Origin: Auricularia sp. M13
Lineage: Eukaryota > Basidiomycota > Agaricomycetes > Auriculariales > Auriculariaceae
Direction of reading: 5' to 3'
Assembly: GCA_037042915.1 (NCBI GenBank)
Contig: CM073195.1
Location: 1,054,001-1,118,000, forward strand
DNA length: 64,000 nucleotides
Shown: positions 11,192-22,234 of the stretch, one piece after another
Position numbering within the stretch: position 1 is the stretch's first letter
How the letters are laid out: each line of letters opens with the position of its first letter
Made by a program: the position numbers and the translations under genes
Notes under the pieces: generated by a model
The model's input: only the letters and a program-made list of their open reading frames with translations
Databases searched by the model: none
What the model was told of the DNA's origin: nothing

Positions 11192-12823
11192 ATGACCAGC
11201 AGCGCCAGCGTTCTGCTACAGGGCGGCACTGTGATCGCGTACGACAGCACGAGCGAGTCTCTGCAAGTCCTGCGCGACACGTCCGTGCACATCCTCGGCG
11301 ACCGCATCGCCGGGCTCTACGGGCCTTCGGCGTCTGCTACAGCAGACATGCAACTGGGACTCCCAGCCGAGACCCAGGTGGTCGACGTGCGCGGGCACAT
11401 CGTCTCGCCGGGGTTCGTGGACACGCACCGGCATGGATGGCAGACGGCGTTCAAGACGCTGTGCGCGGACGTCTCGCTCATGGAGTATTTCCAGCGCTTC
11501 TCCGGCGGCGGAAACGCGAAGGCGCAGTACGCGTGGACGGCGGAGGACGTGTACATTGGCACGCTGGCGGGCGACTACGAGGCGCTCAATGCGGGCGTGA
11601 CGAGCATTGTGGATCACGCGAGACATACTTGGAGCAAGGACACCAGCGCCGCGGGGCTGCGGGCCAGCGTGGATAGCGGCATCAGGATATTTTGGGCGTA
11701 TGCTGTCCAGAGCTTGACCAACGGTTTTACTATCCAGGACCAGTTGGAGGACTTGCGTTCGATGCACGATGAGGGAGCTTGGAAAGGGACGCCCACGACG
11801 GTACGCTTTGTGCTCATCCTCTTTCTCATATTGAATGAGTGACATCTCTTCCTGTGCTAGTTGGCTGTGGGCTTTGACGAAGCGATCGTGCAAGCACCAG
11901 AGACTGTCAAACAAGTCTTGCAAGTCGCAAAGTGAGCATTGTTCCGCGATTCGTCAGGGCATGTTCAGATGACTATTCAAGGGACATAAATGCGAGCGCA
12001 TTCACTTCACATTACTCGGGCGGTCCGTGGGGTGGTGCGTCTGTGCTCATTTTCAATTCTTCAAGTACCAAACCGTCCTTCAGGCGAAGGTCTTCCGCAA
12101 GTAATGCACAAGTACGGCTTCCTCGACGCTGAAATCCCCGTCATCTTCGCGCACGGCAGCTGGATGAGCGCCACGGACATGGCGCTCCTCCGGCGCACCA
12201 ACCAATTTGTATCCATAACGCCTGAATCCGAGATGCACTATGGGCACGACCACCCGTTCAGCCATCTCTTCCTCGACCACGCCGCGCTGGGCGTCGACAC
12301 GCACTGCTCCTTCAGCACGGACGTCGTCGGGCAGGCGCGCCTGTTCCTGCAGACGACGCGCCAGCGCGTGTATGGCAAATCGCTGCGCGACTACAAGGTG
12401 CAGACCAACACGCCCATGACGGTCGCGCAGGCGTTCCTCCTTGCAACGCGCAACGGCGGCCGCGCGCTCCGCAGAGACGACATCGGTGTCATCCGTGTCG
12501 GCGCGAAGGCGGATATCGTCGTCTTCGATGGGTCGTCGCCGAATATGCTTGGATGGCGCGACCCCGTTGCGGCCGTTATCTTGCACTCGAATGTCGCGGA
12601 CGTCAAGCACGTCCTTGTTGATGGGAAGTTCCTCAAACGCGACGGCAAGATAGTGCATGGTGATTGGGAGGCGGTCAAGTCGCGATTCGTCAAGAGCTGC
12701 GAGCGCATCCAGGAGATATGGGAGCAGACGGTGTACCCAGAAGTTCAAGGGAAAGTCAATGGCGCGAGCCAGATGGTCAAGGGGCAGACTGTGAATGTGA
12801 ATGTCGATCCGACCACCTTGTAA
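11192..12823 (+). CDS. COG0402-type metal-dependent amidohydrolase
   Basis: Predicted to deaminate or dechlorinate a ring compound or hydrolyse a related amide (TRZ/ATZ/cytosine-deaminase-like group); the substrate cannot be read from sequence. The ATG at 11192 begins VLLQGGTVIAYD, typical of the N-terminal beta-sandwich. The metal motif is GFVDTHRHGWQ, followed by GVTSIVDHARHTW, SHYSGGPWG, VIFAHGSWMSATDM, SPESEMHYGHDHP-like histidines and LGVDTHCSFSTDVVGQARL with the metal Asp/His. The end shows the C-terminal sandwich (VGAKADIVVFDG, GWRDPVAAVILHS, VKHVLVDGKFLKRDG). Introns are near 11802-11861, 11932-11969 and 12036-12064. About 480 residues, complete and in frame. A decayed relative lies at 45660-46247. 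Confidence 0.85.
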
Positions 12824-12956
12824 CTGATACAGTACTGTTAGTCCGACTCAAACTCGTGTAGGCAATACAACATTCGATTCGTCCGTGTGATTGTCCATAT
12901 TCTTACAACAACGAATGTCCATTCGACTCTCCGATGGTCGGCGTGCCATCGCCCCT

Positions 12957-13990
12957 TCAAGAGCCCCTCGCCATGCGGCCGAGGCCAGCGGCGTCGCCGT
13001 TGAACACATCAGCGTCGCCAGGGTTGGGGCTGGCATTGTCAGAGTGCTGCCAGAAAGTATGGTAGCTGAAAGTTATCTCTCAGCGCCACATCTTCTGTCA
13101 CGATCGTTTTAACAAAGGCAACTTACCTCCAGCCAGCAGGAAGAGTCCCCACACTCGATGAGTAGCGGGCGATCCACAAAGGATTGGTGCTCGCAAACGC
13201 CGCGCTGTTTCCAGTGCATTGCGTCCACCAGTCAGTTGTAGTGTAGATCACTTCAAGAGGTCAGTGCTCAATTTACACAGGCAGGTCGGTGATGTAGATA
13301 CCTGGGTAACGGGTGGTTTTGGCCTGGTAAGTGTTGCTGAAGTCTCTGATCCAGGCGACCATCGCGGACTGGGAGAGACCGTAACACGTCGCGCCGCTGG
13401 GGTTGTCTGCCAGTGCGGCACCATCAGCCGAGCCCTCAGGTTCAGACCGTCGTTATGGAGCTCACATTCGATGTCGAGCGCCCCGGGAGCGTCAAGCCAT
13501 CAGCGGACCATCCTCCTGTAACTGACAGTCAGTGTCATCCTTCAAGGCTGTCGTGACGTTGCGCACCGCCGTGCGCGAGAAAGTACGTCGCTTGAGTGGC
13601 GCCTGAAACCGCAATCCGTAAGTCATATGTCGTGCGGAGAGTGTCGTATCATACTCACCGCTCGAGGAGTTGGGGTGGGCGAAATGGTATGCACCGCGGA
13701 TGATGCTCTGGTTGTACGACCCCGTGTACTGCGAGGAGAACGACGGGCTGGTGTATGCTATCCATGTGTGTCACAGACAGCTACCACAAAAATGGTGGCT
13801 GAGACGTACTGGTGCCCTCGGTTGCCTTGATGTACGCGAACGAGATGCCGTTGGCCTTAACAGTGGCCCAGTTGATCGAGGGCTGGTAGTTGGAGACGTC
13901 GATGCCCTTGGGCTGGGCACGCTTCTCCAGCGTAGGGTTGGCAGCGACGATGCCGGCGAGGGCGACAACAGCGAAGTTTGACAGTTGCAT
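12957..13990 (-). CDS. Secreted GH25 lysozyme (Chalaropsis type)
   Basis: N-acetylmuramidase that cleaves bacterial peptidoglycan. The ATG at 13990 starts a signal peptide (MQLSNFAVVALAGIVAANP) followed by LEKR, a Kex2-type dibasic site, so the mature protein probably begins AQPKGIDVSNYQ. The DVS motif holds the first catalytic-site Asp of the family, and FAYIKATEG is the second family signature. Downstream exons give ADNPSGATCYGLSQSAMVAW and WQHSDNASPNPGDADVFNGD, the usual C-terminal WQ...D motif. Several small introns interrupt the gene (for example around 13000-13120). The stop is at 12957-12959. Predicted mature size is about 200 residues, normal for fungal GH25. It is likely for competition with or feeding on bacteria. 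Confidence 0.85.
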
Positions 13991-14063
13991 TGGGAAGGGC
14001 GAGGGGGGAAGGGGGAGGGAACAAGAGAGGAATTGCTAGGTACGGAGGAAGAAACGGCACGGG

Positions 14064-14070
14064 CTTTATA
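14064..14070 (-). promoter_or_regulatory. TATA box of the GH25 gene
   Basis: On the minus strand TATAAAG lies 74 bases upstream of the ATG at 13990, the same spacing as in the GH105 gene. Confidence 0.55.
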
Positions 14071-15564
14071 CCCATGTCTGGATCCACGCGGAAGGCATGC
14101 GTGGACAGGCCCAAGGTGGAGATCCCAGAAAGTCGGGGCGAGATGATTGTCGGATTGTCGTCACCCAGCCGCTGCAGATCTGTCAATCCACGGCTCGAGA
14201 TCAAGCACTTTACCCATTCCTCGAGCTGAACAGATGTCCGTCCTGCCGGAGCCCATATAACGGTGCTTGTCATAACGGCAGAAGCTCGTCATTCCCATTA
14301 AGCATGAAATCGAACGTGCGCCGTGAGTGGTCCAGAAGAGGTCTAGTCGCGGTCTGAGCGAGTCAGATAGACAGCAGACTGAATGTTATGGCATTAAAAT
14401 ACTCCCAGAGTGTGAGAGCCTGCGATTCTTCAGACACGAATTCCGGAGGTGTGCACATGTACCATTGGCGCTCTGTGGCAATGAGCACATCAGCCTCCAC
14501 TGTCCAGCACCATAAGAAGTGCGTCATGTGGCGCGAAGGAGTCCCCTGGGACGAGACTGCTGGCAGAGCTGTCAATTTGTGAATGCAGTAATGGCAAGCC
14601 GCCGCGCCGCCAGCTAGCCCTTGCACCAGACCAAGAGTTCCAATGTATCCGTCCAGCTTCACAGCCATACGGCTATGATCCATGCATGAGCAGTTCGCCA
14701 TTCGTTGCCTAGGAGTAGCACCAGGTAAGACAACCATAACAGCGCACAAAGGCCCGCTCGAAGTGATGCATGATTCCCAGGCCCGAACTCGCGCATGTTT
14801 GATCGTTACCAGTGCTTTTTCATACCATAAAGACCAGTTGGCATGTAGATGATGCCCTTTGACTCCATTGATGGGCATCGCAGTGCAGGAGACGCGCCAG
14901 AATGCCCTTTCATCGTTTCAGGCCATCCGAGTGCGAGCGAAAGTGCCGTCGCGGCGTCGCCCACCGATGCAACCAACCCGCGCAAGATCAGACACAGTGA
15001 AGCCCCGGGCCCCTGCCGCACAGATGGCCATGATGATTGCGCGGTACCGAAGTGTTCCTCCTAGAGACCTTTGCCATGCTTGACGACTTAGCGGCCGACC
15101 ACAGTGATTACTTGACTCCTGTACCGAACAGGAATACGGAGCCACGAAGCCGAAGCAGGAGCTGGTGCGTGTTGCTTGCGTGTTTCTGCGTGGTGTGCGC
15201 GTGCTGGACGCAAGCGACTGCGTCACTGAAGCGAACGGATTGAAAGGGGAAAGAACTTCAGGGGCGGCGGCGGCAATAGGCTGCCGCTCACACAACTCTG
15301 CAAACGCATAGGGCAAATAATGGAGGTCCATAACACCGAGGCAACCTATCTAGCGAGTGTGTATCTACATTCAACGTCGGAATGCACGCAAAACAAGACT
15401 TTCGATAATCAGACAAAGGGTCGACAAAAAAGAACGGGTTCCGCGGAAGAGATGGCGGCAGCCGCCCAATGTGGTGTAATCCTTGCGAGAGAAGAGGGTA
15501 GATTGATATACAGAAAAGAATCTTGGGGGTGTCGCGGCGGGAGTATTGCTGCCTCAAGGTCAAC
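14071..15564. other. Gene-poor stretch between GH25 and VAP
   Basis: About 1.5 kb with no supported gene. Minus-strand open frames at 14363-14878 (171 codons) and 14918-15331 have no recognisable domain, and neither is joined to other exons by convincing splice sites. A hydrophobic, Cys- and Trp-containing translation in the first frame leaves a small chance of a real orphan gene. Confidence 0.4.
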
Positions 15565-16760
15565 TTAAAAGAACAGATATGTGAAGAGGAAGACGGCGAA
15601 AGCAATGATGGCGACCTGCTGTGGTGAGTAGCCCTCGATGAGCGCCTGGTCGAATGCCGGGCTGTCCTCGGCCTTGTCGCTCTTTGCATCGTCGTCGGCG
15701 GCAAGGCCTTTGCGCCGCCTGAGTTCGGTGGCGGGTTCGGGAAAGCTGGCCAACAGCGCGCGCAGACGCTGCACCTCGGCGAGGGCCTCCGCAAGCTGCG
15801 CGCTATTGTCCGGCTGCTGCTGGTGCGGGACGGGGGGCGGGGTGTGTGGCGGGGTGTGCACAGCGATCGTCGGCGGGGCCGCGTCGACGTGATCCTCCGC
15901 GCTATCGTGGAAATGGGCGGCAGGCGAGAGAGTGCGCAGCGGCGGCGTCGCTGTACCGGGACCGACGAGCTGCGGCTCTGAGATGCCCGAGGGCAGCACC
16001 TGCGAATACCCATTCGGCGCCTGGCGCACAGTGTCGTAGCGCTGACAATGGCTCTTAGCTCGTTGGTATTCAAGAAGGGCAGATTCGCACTTACAGAAGA
16101 ATCGTCTTGGTTAGTCAGGACGCTGGGATACTCGCTCTCGTCCGCCTCCTCAGTCGCTGGGAGTCCCTCGGCGGGGAGCCACGCAACCTTGATCTTCTGC
16201 TGGTGAACATGAGGCGACTGGCCGCCCTCGGATGCCCACTGCAAGTGGAAGACAGGTTGGCTGAGGGGCCTGCGCCAGAAGTGACGGAAAAGCGCGTGCT
16301 TACGATTTCTGGCAGAGGAAGTTGGTCCTTCTCCGGACTGATGGCAATGCTCTGCACAAGGAATTTATCCTTGCACTTGGTCGACGCCGGCGGGTCCTCC
16401 TTCATGGGGAGGAGCATGACTACAAGGATATGAGCCACGTATCCCACGCCAGGCACTGAATGACGCACCCAGCACATCCACCGTCTCGTTTGGTTCTATC
16501 CTGCCAGAGTTCGGCCGCACACAATACAGCTGCTCTCGTGAGCCACAGCCAGGCCATGATTCAACGCTCTGCGCACCTTGGGGGCAGTAGTCTTGACCTT
16601 GAATGCTACGGGTTGTGGGTTCGGGTTGCTAATGCTCAAAGTTCGCTTGACCAGCGAAGTAAGCGGCCCTAAGTCCACAGTGAGCGGGTTTGGATGGCAA
16701 TGGGCGCTGTTTCTCACTCTGGAACGAGAGCTGCTGCGCTGGGTTGAGTGTCACCGACAT
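15565..16760 (-). CDS. VAMP-associated protein (VAP/Scs2-like), tail-anchored ER protein
   Basis: ER membrane receptor for FFAT-motif proteins at contact sites, involved in lipid transfer and phosphoinositide control. The ATG at 16760 begins MSVTLNPAQQLSFQ. Exon 2 gives the MSP-domain core (RPLTSLVKRTLSISNPNP, VAFKVKTTAPK), then YCVRPNSGRIEPNETVDV and, after another intron, KCKDKFLVQSIAISPEKD. A variable acidic and Pro-rich linker (THTPPHTPPPVPHQ-like) and a coiled-coil segment (AQLAEALAEVQRLRALLASF) follow. The C-terminus is one transmembrane helix (VAIIAFAVFLFTYLFF) ending directly at the TAA at 15565-15567, a classic tail anchor. About six exons. The MSP core residues and coiled coil plus tail anchor make the assignment firm. 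Confidence 0.88.
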
Positions 16761-17312
16761 GGCGGGCAAAAAAAGGAGACGAAGGAGAACGCTAAGCGTA
16801 GCGGCAAATTCCGGCTGGCAATGTGCCCTTTGACCTCCTCCGTCCATGGCAGCCTGTTTGCAGACAATGCATGTTTGCACCCGTCGCCATGGCTTTCACC
16901 ATTTGGTCCCACGGCTCCTGCAAAATTTCCAACCTCCTGCCACGTTGCCGGGCTCAAAATCAGACGGAATGTAGCCTGCACTAACTCCGCGGCTACCGCT
17001 GTCCCAGTGGAATGACCTGATCTCCCCCAGGTTTACTTCTTCCGCGAAGTTTCAGAAGCGCGCTATAATGGGAAACTGACTGCTCGTTATTTTCAATGGA
17101 GATTCGAGAGTGTGTGGGTCCCTCGGCCCTGTTGTCAAGCCTCGGGACTCCTCGTAACGTCCTCGCACAATCTTGTCGTAAACCATGTGTTTTACAGACG
17201 TACACTCGTGTGCCTTGACGTCGACGCCCTGCCCTGGGCATGATGTTTGCCCACCGGGCCGATTGTGGCCCTGTATCCGCACCGGTTGGCCGGCGCAAAC
17301 CTCAGCAACACT
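16761..17312. other. Intergenic between VAP and SDR
   Basis: The two genes are divergent, so this 550-base interval holds both promoters. No clear TATA box, repeat or extra gene is visible. Confidence 0.4.
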
Positions 17313-18339
17313 ATGTCCTCTTCACCCACTGCCAAAGTCGCAATCGTCACTGGAGCATCCTCAGGTAATCCAAGCATTCCGCAGTTTATCTCTTTCTGAC
17401 AGTGATGGCATGTCAGGGATCGGCCGCGCGTGCGCGATTGCGCTCTCGAAGGCTGGTTGGAAGCTGGCTCTTGCTGCCCGTAGGGAAGAGCAGTTGCAGG
17501 AGACCCAACGTCTCTGTCACGGTGAGGCTATAGTCCTCGCTGGAGATATCGTCGACGAGAAATATGTTGCTCGCCTCTTCCAAATGACCGTTGATGTCTA
17601 CGGTAAGCTCCTGCCGAATCAACTGGCTGTCGTGCATGAAATCTCAGCCAACCTTCCCAAGGACGCATCGACTTGTTATTTAATGTACGTTCCACATCCT
17701 CATTCTGCTATTCGATCCAACTCCCTTCTTGAAATCCGCAGAATGCGGGGACAAATGCACCACAAGTCCCGCTCGAAGACCTCCCCATCGAGACCTTCCG
17801 TAACGTCATAGACGTGAACCTCACCGCGGCCTTTATCTGCACGCAGCACGCCTTCCGGCAGTTCAAAAACAGAATCCCCCAGGCGGTCGCATCATCAACA
17901 ACGGCTCTGTCTCAGCGCAGACACCGCGGCCACACACGCCCGCATACACCGCGTCGAAGCACGCTCTGCTCGGGCTCACCAAAAGCACCGCGCTGGACGG
18001 TAGGAACTTTGATATCACTTGCACGCAGATCGACATCGGTACGAATAGGATATGGTATATACCTGGGTATGATGTTGATGTTACTCAACCGTAGGCAACT
18101 GCTTAACGGATATGGGGGCCCCACTCGGTCAGGGGACGCTGCAGCCCGATGGTTCTACCAAGGCAGAAGCAGTTTACGATGTCGAGCATGTGGCTAGCAC
18201 GATTGTTCACATCGCGAGTCTTCCGAACTCAGTGCAGACGCTGCATATCATCCTCATGTGAGTAAGGTTAGCATTTTTCTCAGCCTCACATTCTGATCGC
18301 AGTAGGGCTACGAAAATGCCGTTCGTGGGACGCGGCTGA
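17313..18339 (+). CDS. Short-chain dehydrogenase/reductase (SDR)
   Basis: NAD(P)-dependent oxidoreductase of unknown substrate. The ATG at 17313 starts MSSSPTAKVAIVTGASS and after an intron GIGRACAIALSKAG, giving the TGxxxGIG cofactor motif. Then come LALAARREEQL, VLAGDIVDE (the D-x-x-D region), the NAG motif (NAGTNAPQ), VIDVNLTAAF, GRIINNGSVS with the catalytic Ser and PAYTASKHALLGLTKSTALDG with the YxxxK pair, then TDMGAPLGQG. The stop is at 18337-18339. The frame breaks between RQFK and GGRIINNGS: the run of five A at 17865-17869 would have to be six A for the two conserved halves to join. All catalytic residues are otherwise present, so I favour a sequence error over a dead gene. Confidence 0.8.
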
Positions 18340-18839
18340 CCGCAAGAACCCTGATACTCTGCGCAATCACCCTTGTCGTCGGCGTCTTCGGCGACCAGCT
18401 AAATGTTTTGAACGGCGATTATTCCTGTAGGCAATGGGTTTGCCCCAGGCCCTGTCAAACAAGTTAGGAGGCTATGACTCTTCGTGCGTTCCGTCAAAGG
18501 ACAAGAAAATAGCAAGACTTGGGAAATAAAGTTCAACATGAAGTGTCAACCCAAAAAAGTCCAAACTTCAGGTTGAACCATAACGGTCGGAATGCCCTCG
18601 TCTTAAATCTTTCTGTGACCATTACCTATGCACACCTACGCCTTCGGACCAGCTCCTACTGCCCCCATTGAATGTAGCTATTTTCGAGCGAGGATCCGCA
18701 TCCAGACTGGGAGGTTCGGCCCGCTCCATGGCATGCGTTTCGCGCAGCTTCGCGGCCTTCGCGTTGAGATGGCATGTCAACACGATTCTTCGTATAAGAT
18801 GCGCCTCCACCAGACCTTGTGTCACGGCTCCCCGTCACC
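18340..18839. other. Intergenic before GH20 copy A
   Basis: Nothing recognised in 500 bases. It should contain the promoter of the hexosaminidase gene. Confidence 0.4.
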
Positions 18840-20776
18840 ATGCTGCCCATTATCGTCGTCCTGTTCGTTTCTAGCTTTGTGCAGGCAGTATGGCCCAACC
18901 CCAAGTCCATGACGGCTGGCTCGACCTTCCTGCGGCTCGCCCCGTCGTTCACTATCAATCTGGCCGTGCCCAACGCCCCAGCCGACTTGACGGCGGCCGT
19001 CGCGCGCACGAAAAACTTCATCGCGACGGACAAGCATGAGCGGCTCGTCCCTGGCCGCGGCGTGTCCGACAAGACGAAAGTCCAGCAGGCGAAGCAGCTG
19101 AAGCAGCTGACCGTCCGCCTGGCGTCTGGCGCGGCGGTCACGTCCATCTCGAGCGAGGCCATCAAGGACTTGACCGCGCGCGTCGAGTCTTACGACCTCA
19201 CGGTGCCGCGGACGGCTCGGACGCCACGCTCGTGGCCAAGACCAGCCTCGGCCTGCTGCGCGGCCTCACCACGTTCGAGCAGCTCTGGTACACGCTTGAG
19301 CAGGACACGTACGCCGTGCAGGCGCCACTTGTTATCTCGGACACGCCGGCCTTCGTACGTGGCTATATTCATCGCTGCGTCACGAGGCGTGTGAAGCTGA
19401 CAGCGCCGCATTGAATGCAGCCGTATCGCGGCTTCATGCTTGACACGGCGCGCAACTTCTTCCCCGTGGCTGACATTAAGCGGACCCTCGACGCCATGAG
19501 CTGGGTGAAGGTGTGCAGCACTCTTGCCGCATGCTGTTCATAAATTCATGGTGATACAATCCCTCCAGATGAACGAGTTCCACTGGCACGTGGTGGATAG
19601 CCAAAGCTTCCCTCTGGTCATCGAGGGCTTTGAGGATCTCGCCGACAAGGGAGCATACTCCCCTTCCAGGAAATACTCTCTTGCAGACGTCCAGGACGTT
19701 GTGACGTATGCAGCTGCAGTACGTCTAAAGTTCATTGCCGTTTCTAAGTTCTTACAACAAGCAGCGCGGAGTAGATGTGATCATGGAGATCGACTCGCCC
19801 GGCCACATGTCTGTTATCGCCAAGTCTCAGCCGTCCTTGATGGCTTGCGTCGAGTCCCAACCCTGGTCGTCCTTCGCGGCCGAGCCTCCGTCCGGCCAGC
19901 TGCGTCTGGCGTCGGACGACGCCATCGCATTCGCCGAAGGAATGTTCAAGTCTGCCGCGTCGAAGATGCCCGGCAAGTTCTTCAGCACAGGAGGAGATGA
20001 GATCAATAGCAACTGTTACGCGAAGGACTCAGTCACGCAGGCGGCGCTTGCAGCGAAGAACCAGACTTTCGAGCAGGCGCTGAGTGCATTCACCCAGCGC
20101 ACGCATGCCGCGCTCGCGGCTTCAGGGAAGACTCCCGTAGTCTGGGAAGGTGAGACATACCACGGTTGTTGTTCTAAGGATGCTGATTTCGCTGCCACAG
20201 AGATGGTGCTAGACCACACCGTGACGCTGCCTAACAAGACGGTGGTGATGGTCTGGCAATCGTCTAGCAACGCCCAAAAGGTTGCAGCTAAGGGCTTCCG
20301 CTTTGTCCACGCGCCGTCCGATTTTTTCTACCTCGACTGCGGTGGAGGAGAATTCCTCGGCAACAACATCGGGAACTCTGGTGCGATCCGTTCAAAACAT
20401 GGCAGAAGGTAGGACTCCACAGGTCACCCTGAGCGAAAAGCACCCCTTCTCACTGTGCTCACCGCAGATGTACTCCTTCAACCCTTTCGCCAGTCTGACA
20501 ACGGCACAGCAAAGCCTTGTCCTCGGCGGACAAAACCTGCTATGGACAGAGCAGAGCGATCCGTCGAACCTGGATCCGATCTCATGGCCACGAAGCGCGA
20601 CGAGCGCCGAAATCTTCTGGACCGGCGCGAACCAGCCTAACGGTCTCGCCCGCAACGCAACAGAGGCGCTCCCGCGTTTGCATGACATCCGATACAGGAT
20701 GGTCCAGCGCGGTGTGCGCGCCATCGCGCTGCAGCCCGAGTTCTGCGCTGTACAGCCGGAGAAATGCAATGCATGA
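18840..20776 (+). CDS. Secreted GH20 beta-N-acetylhexosaminidase, copy A
   Basis: Releases terminal GlcNAc or GalNAc from chitin oligomers and glycans. The ATG at 18840 begins a signal peptide (MLPIIVVLFVSSFVQAVWPNP). The N-terminal GH20b-like domain includes LRLAPSFTINL. Then come LGLLRGLTTFEQLWYTL, GFMLDTARNFFPV, MNEFHWHVVDSQSFPL, RGVDVIMEIDSPGH, and the catalytic Asp-Glu pair in FSTGGDEINSNC. C-terminal motifs are KTPVVWEGE, MVWQSSSN, APSDFFYLDCGGG, LILGGQNLLW-like LVLGGQNLLWTEQ and a final Cys pair (CAVQPEKC). About 560 residues, normal. Two one-base breaks are visible by comparison with copy B: at about 19206-19209 (YDLTVP then ADGSDATL) and at about 20377-20380 (GNS then WCDPFK). Both look like one missing base. 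Confidence 0.88.
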
Positions 20777-20838
20777 TATTCGATTGGGTGATTTCTCTTC
20801 TTCAATGTGATGTATTGTCAACTGCTGCAATAACGGTT

Positions 20839-21850
20839 CTACCAGTACTTCGCAATCGCCTCGTCTAGAGACATGGGCTCGAAACCGGGAAACAGGTGGT
20901 TGGCCTTGAATTCCTCGACGTTGCATAGGCCCTGCTCGATGAGGATCGCGACGAAGTCTGCGATCGCCGCCATGCCACTTCCTTCCACTTCCTTCCTCAC
21001 GTCTGAGACGTCGCGATGCTCGATGTGAAACTCAGCGCCGCCCAGCTTGTGCTTTTCCGCAATGGCGACAGACTCCAAGAACGTGACACGGCTTCCTTCG
21101 ATGCCAAATGCTCTCCCTTGCAGTTCCTCCAGTTGAAGGTGCGTCAATACGTACGCTATGAAGCGGGCGATGTCGGGGCGTGCTGTCCATGACATGGGAG
21201 TGTTGCCTTCTCCGACAATCGTTGCAGTCTTGTTCTGCAAATCAACTCCCCAGCGGCTGATCGCGGTCCGTTAAGTAAAGCCTTGAACTATTCGAGGTGC
21301 AAAAACTCACGGGCCGACATCGGAGAAGGCACCAGTGTAAAATATGGCTCGTCTACGAGCCTATGAGCAATGCACCACTGCGAATGATCCCATAGTCGCA
21401 CGCACGGGAGGCTGATCGAGTCCAAATACTGGTGAAACTGAGGCTTGAACATCATTGGTCCCCAAGTGATCTTTTGCGTGCAGACTCCATATTCCCTTAA
21501 AGGTCATGTCAACTGGAGAGGCAGTCGTTATCAACATGGAACACGTACGACGGGATGAAGAGCTTGACACCGGACGCCTTCGCGGCGTCTGCGAGGAGGC
21601 GTTGGGCATAGAACCCAGTTCCGTTAACCGTCGATATCACGACATCAACGCCTCGTAGCGCATGCGTAAGAGATTCCATAGAGGAGTAATCAACAATCTT
21701 CTGCGGGATGTCCGCTGAGGAGGCCTTGGAGTTGCCTCCCCGCGTAAGGGCGATAACAGTCCCTGCTCCTTGGTTGAGGAGCTCCTTCGCGATGAATAGC
21801 CCCAGTCCACCAGCTCCCGCAATAGCAAATGTTGTGAATCCGTTGGGCAT
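20839..21850 (-). CDS. NmrA/isoflavone-reductase-like NAD(P)-binding protein
   Basis: Atypical SDR of the NmrA family: either a redox sensor or a reductase on a small aromatic substrate. The ATG at 21850 starts MPNGFTTFAIAGAGGLGLF with the GxxGxG dinucleotide motif, then VIALTRGG, VVISTVNGTG and VKLFIPS. The next exon (MTFKGIWSLHAKDHL) is joined across an intron at about 21362-21429 to AIFYTGAFSDVGP, then GVDLQNKTATIVGEGN, SWTARPDIARFIAYVLTHL and a helical C-terminus ending AIAKYW. It lies antisense between the two GH20 copies, suggesting it was present at, or inserted after, their duplication. The join near 21530-21560 does not keep a perfect frame in my model. Confidence 0.75.
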
Positions 21851-22234
21851 GCAGAATTGTACGCCTGATGGCAAGACGAGAGTCCGTCCATCGGGTGTCG
21901 GAGAGCCGGTTGATGTCTTCCGGGAGCGGGTGCACATCAACCCCAAATACCCTGTACCCTGAGCTCACTAAATTCAGCGGCCTTCTTTACCGAAGAGTAG
22001 GGACGGTTTTAGTGTGCCCTCCGACTTCGATGTGGCAAGTGCCAGTGATTTTGTTCCTAAGGGCCTAATTGATTGGATATATTTTGTTTCGCTTGTTGCA
22101 AAAGGACCCGCGGTGGATGGCGTGAATAAGCGCCTGGCGGGCTGCGCCAAGACTCGAGTCGTCGGTCGTGCCAGCACATCTATTCCTGCTTTCAACCACC
22201 CAGGGCTCTTGCACAGGCCATAAACCAGTGCAAC

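Noticed and set aside
12080-12748. 222-codon minus-strand open frame
   Set aside because: Antisense shadow of the amidohydrolase C-terminal exon; low-complexity Arg/Val translation without motifs.
14363-14878. 171-codon minus-strand frame
   Set aside because: No recognisable family and no introns in a genome where most genes have many; retained only as a remark on the gene-poor stretch.
21362-21429. In-frame stop inside the NmrA-like gene
   Set aside because: It lies in a good GT..AG intron (GTATTTGG to CTCATAG) that restores the motif AIFYTGAFSDVGP.
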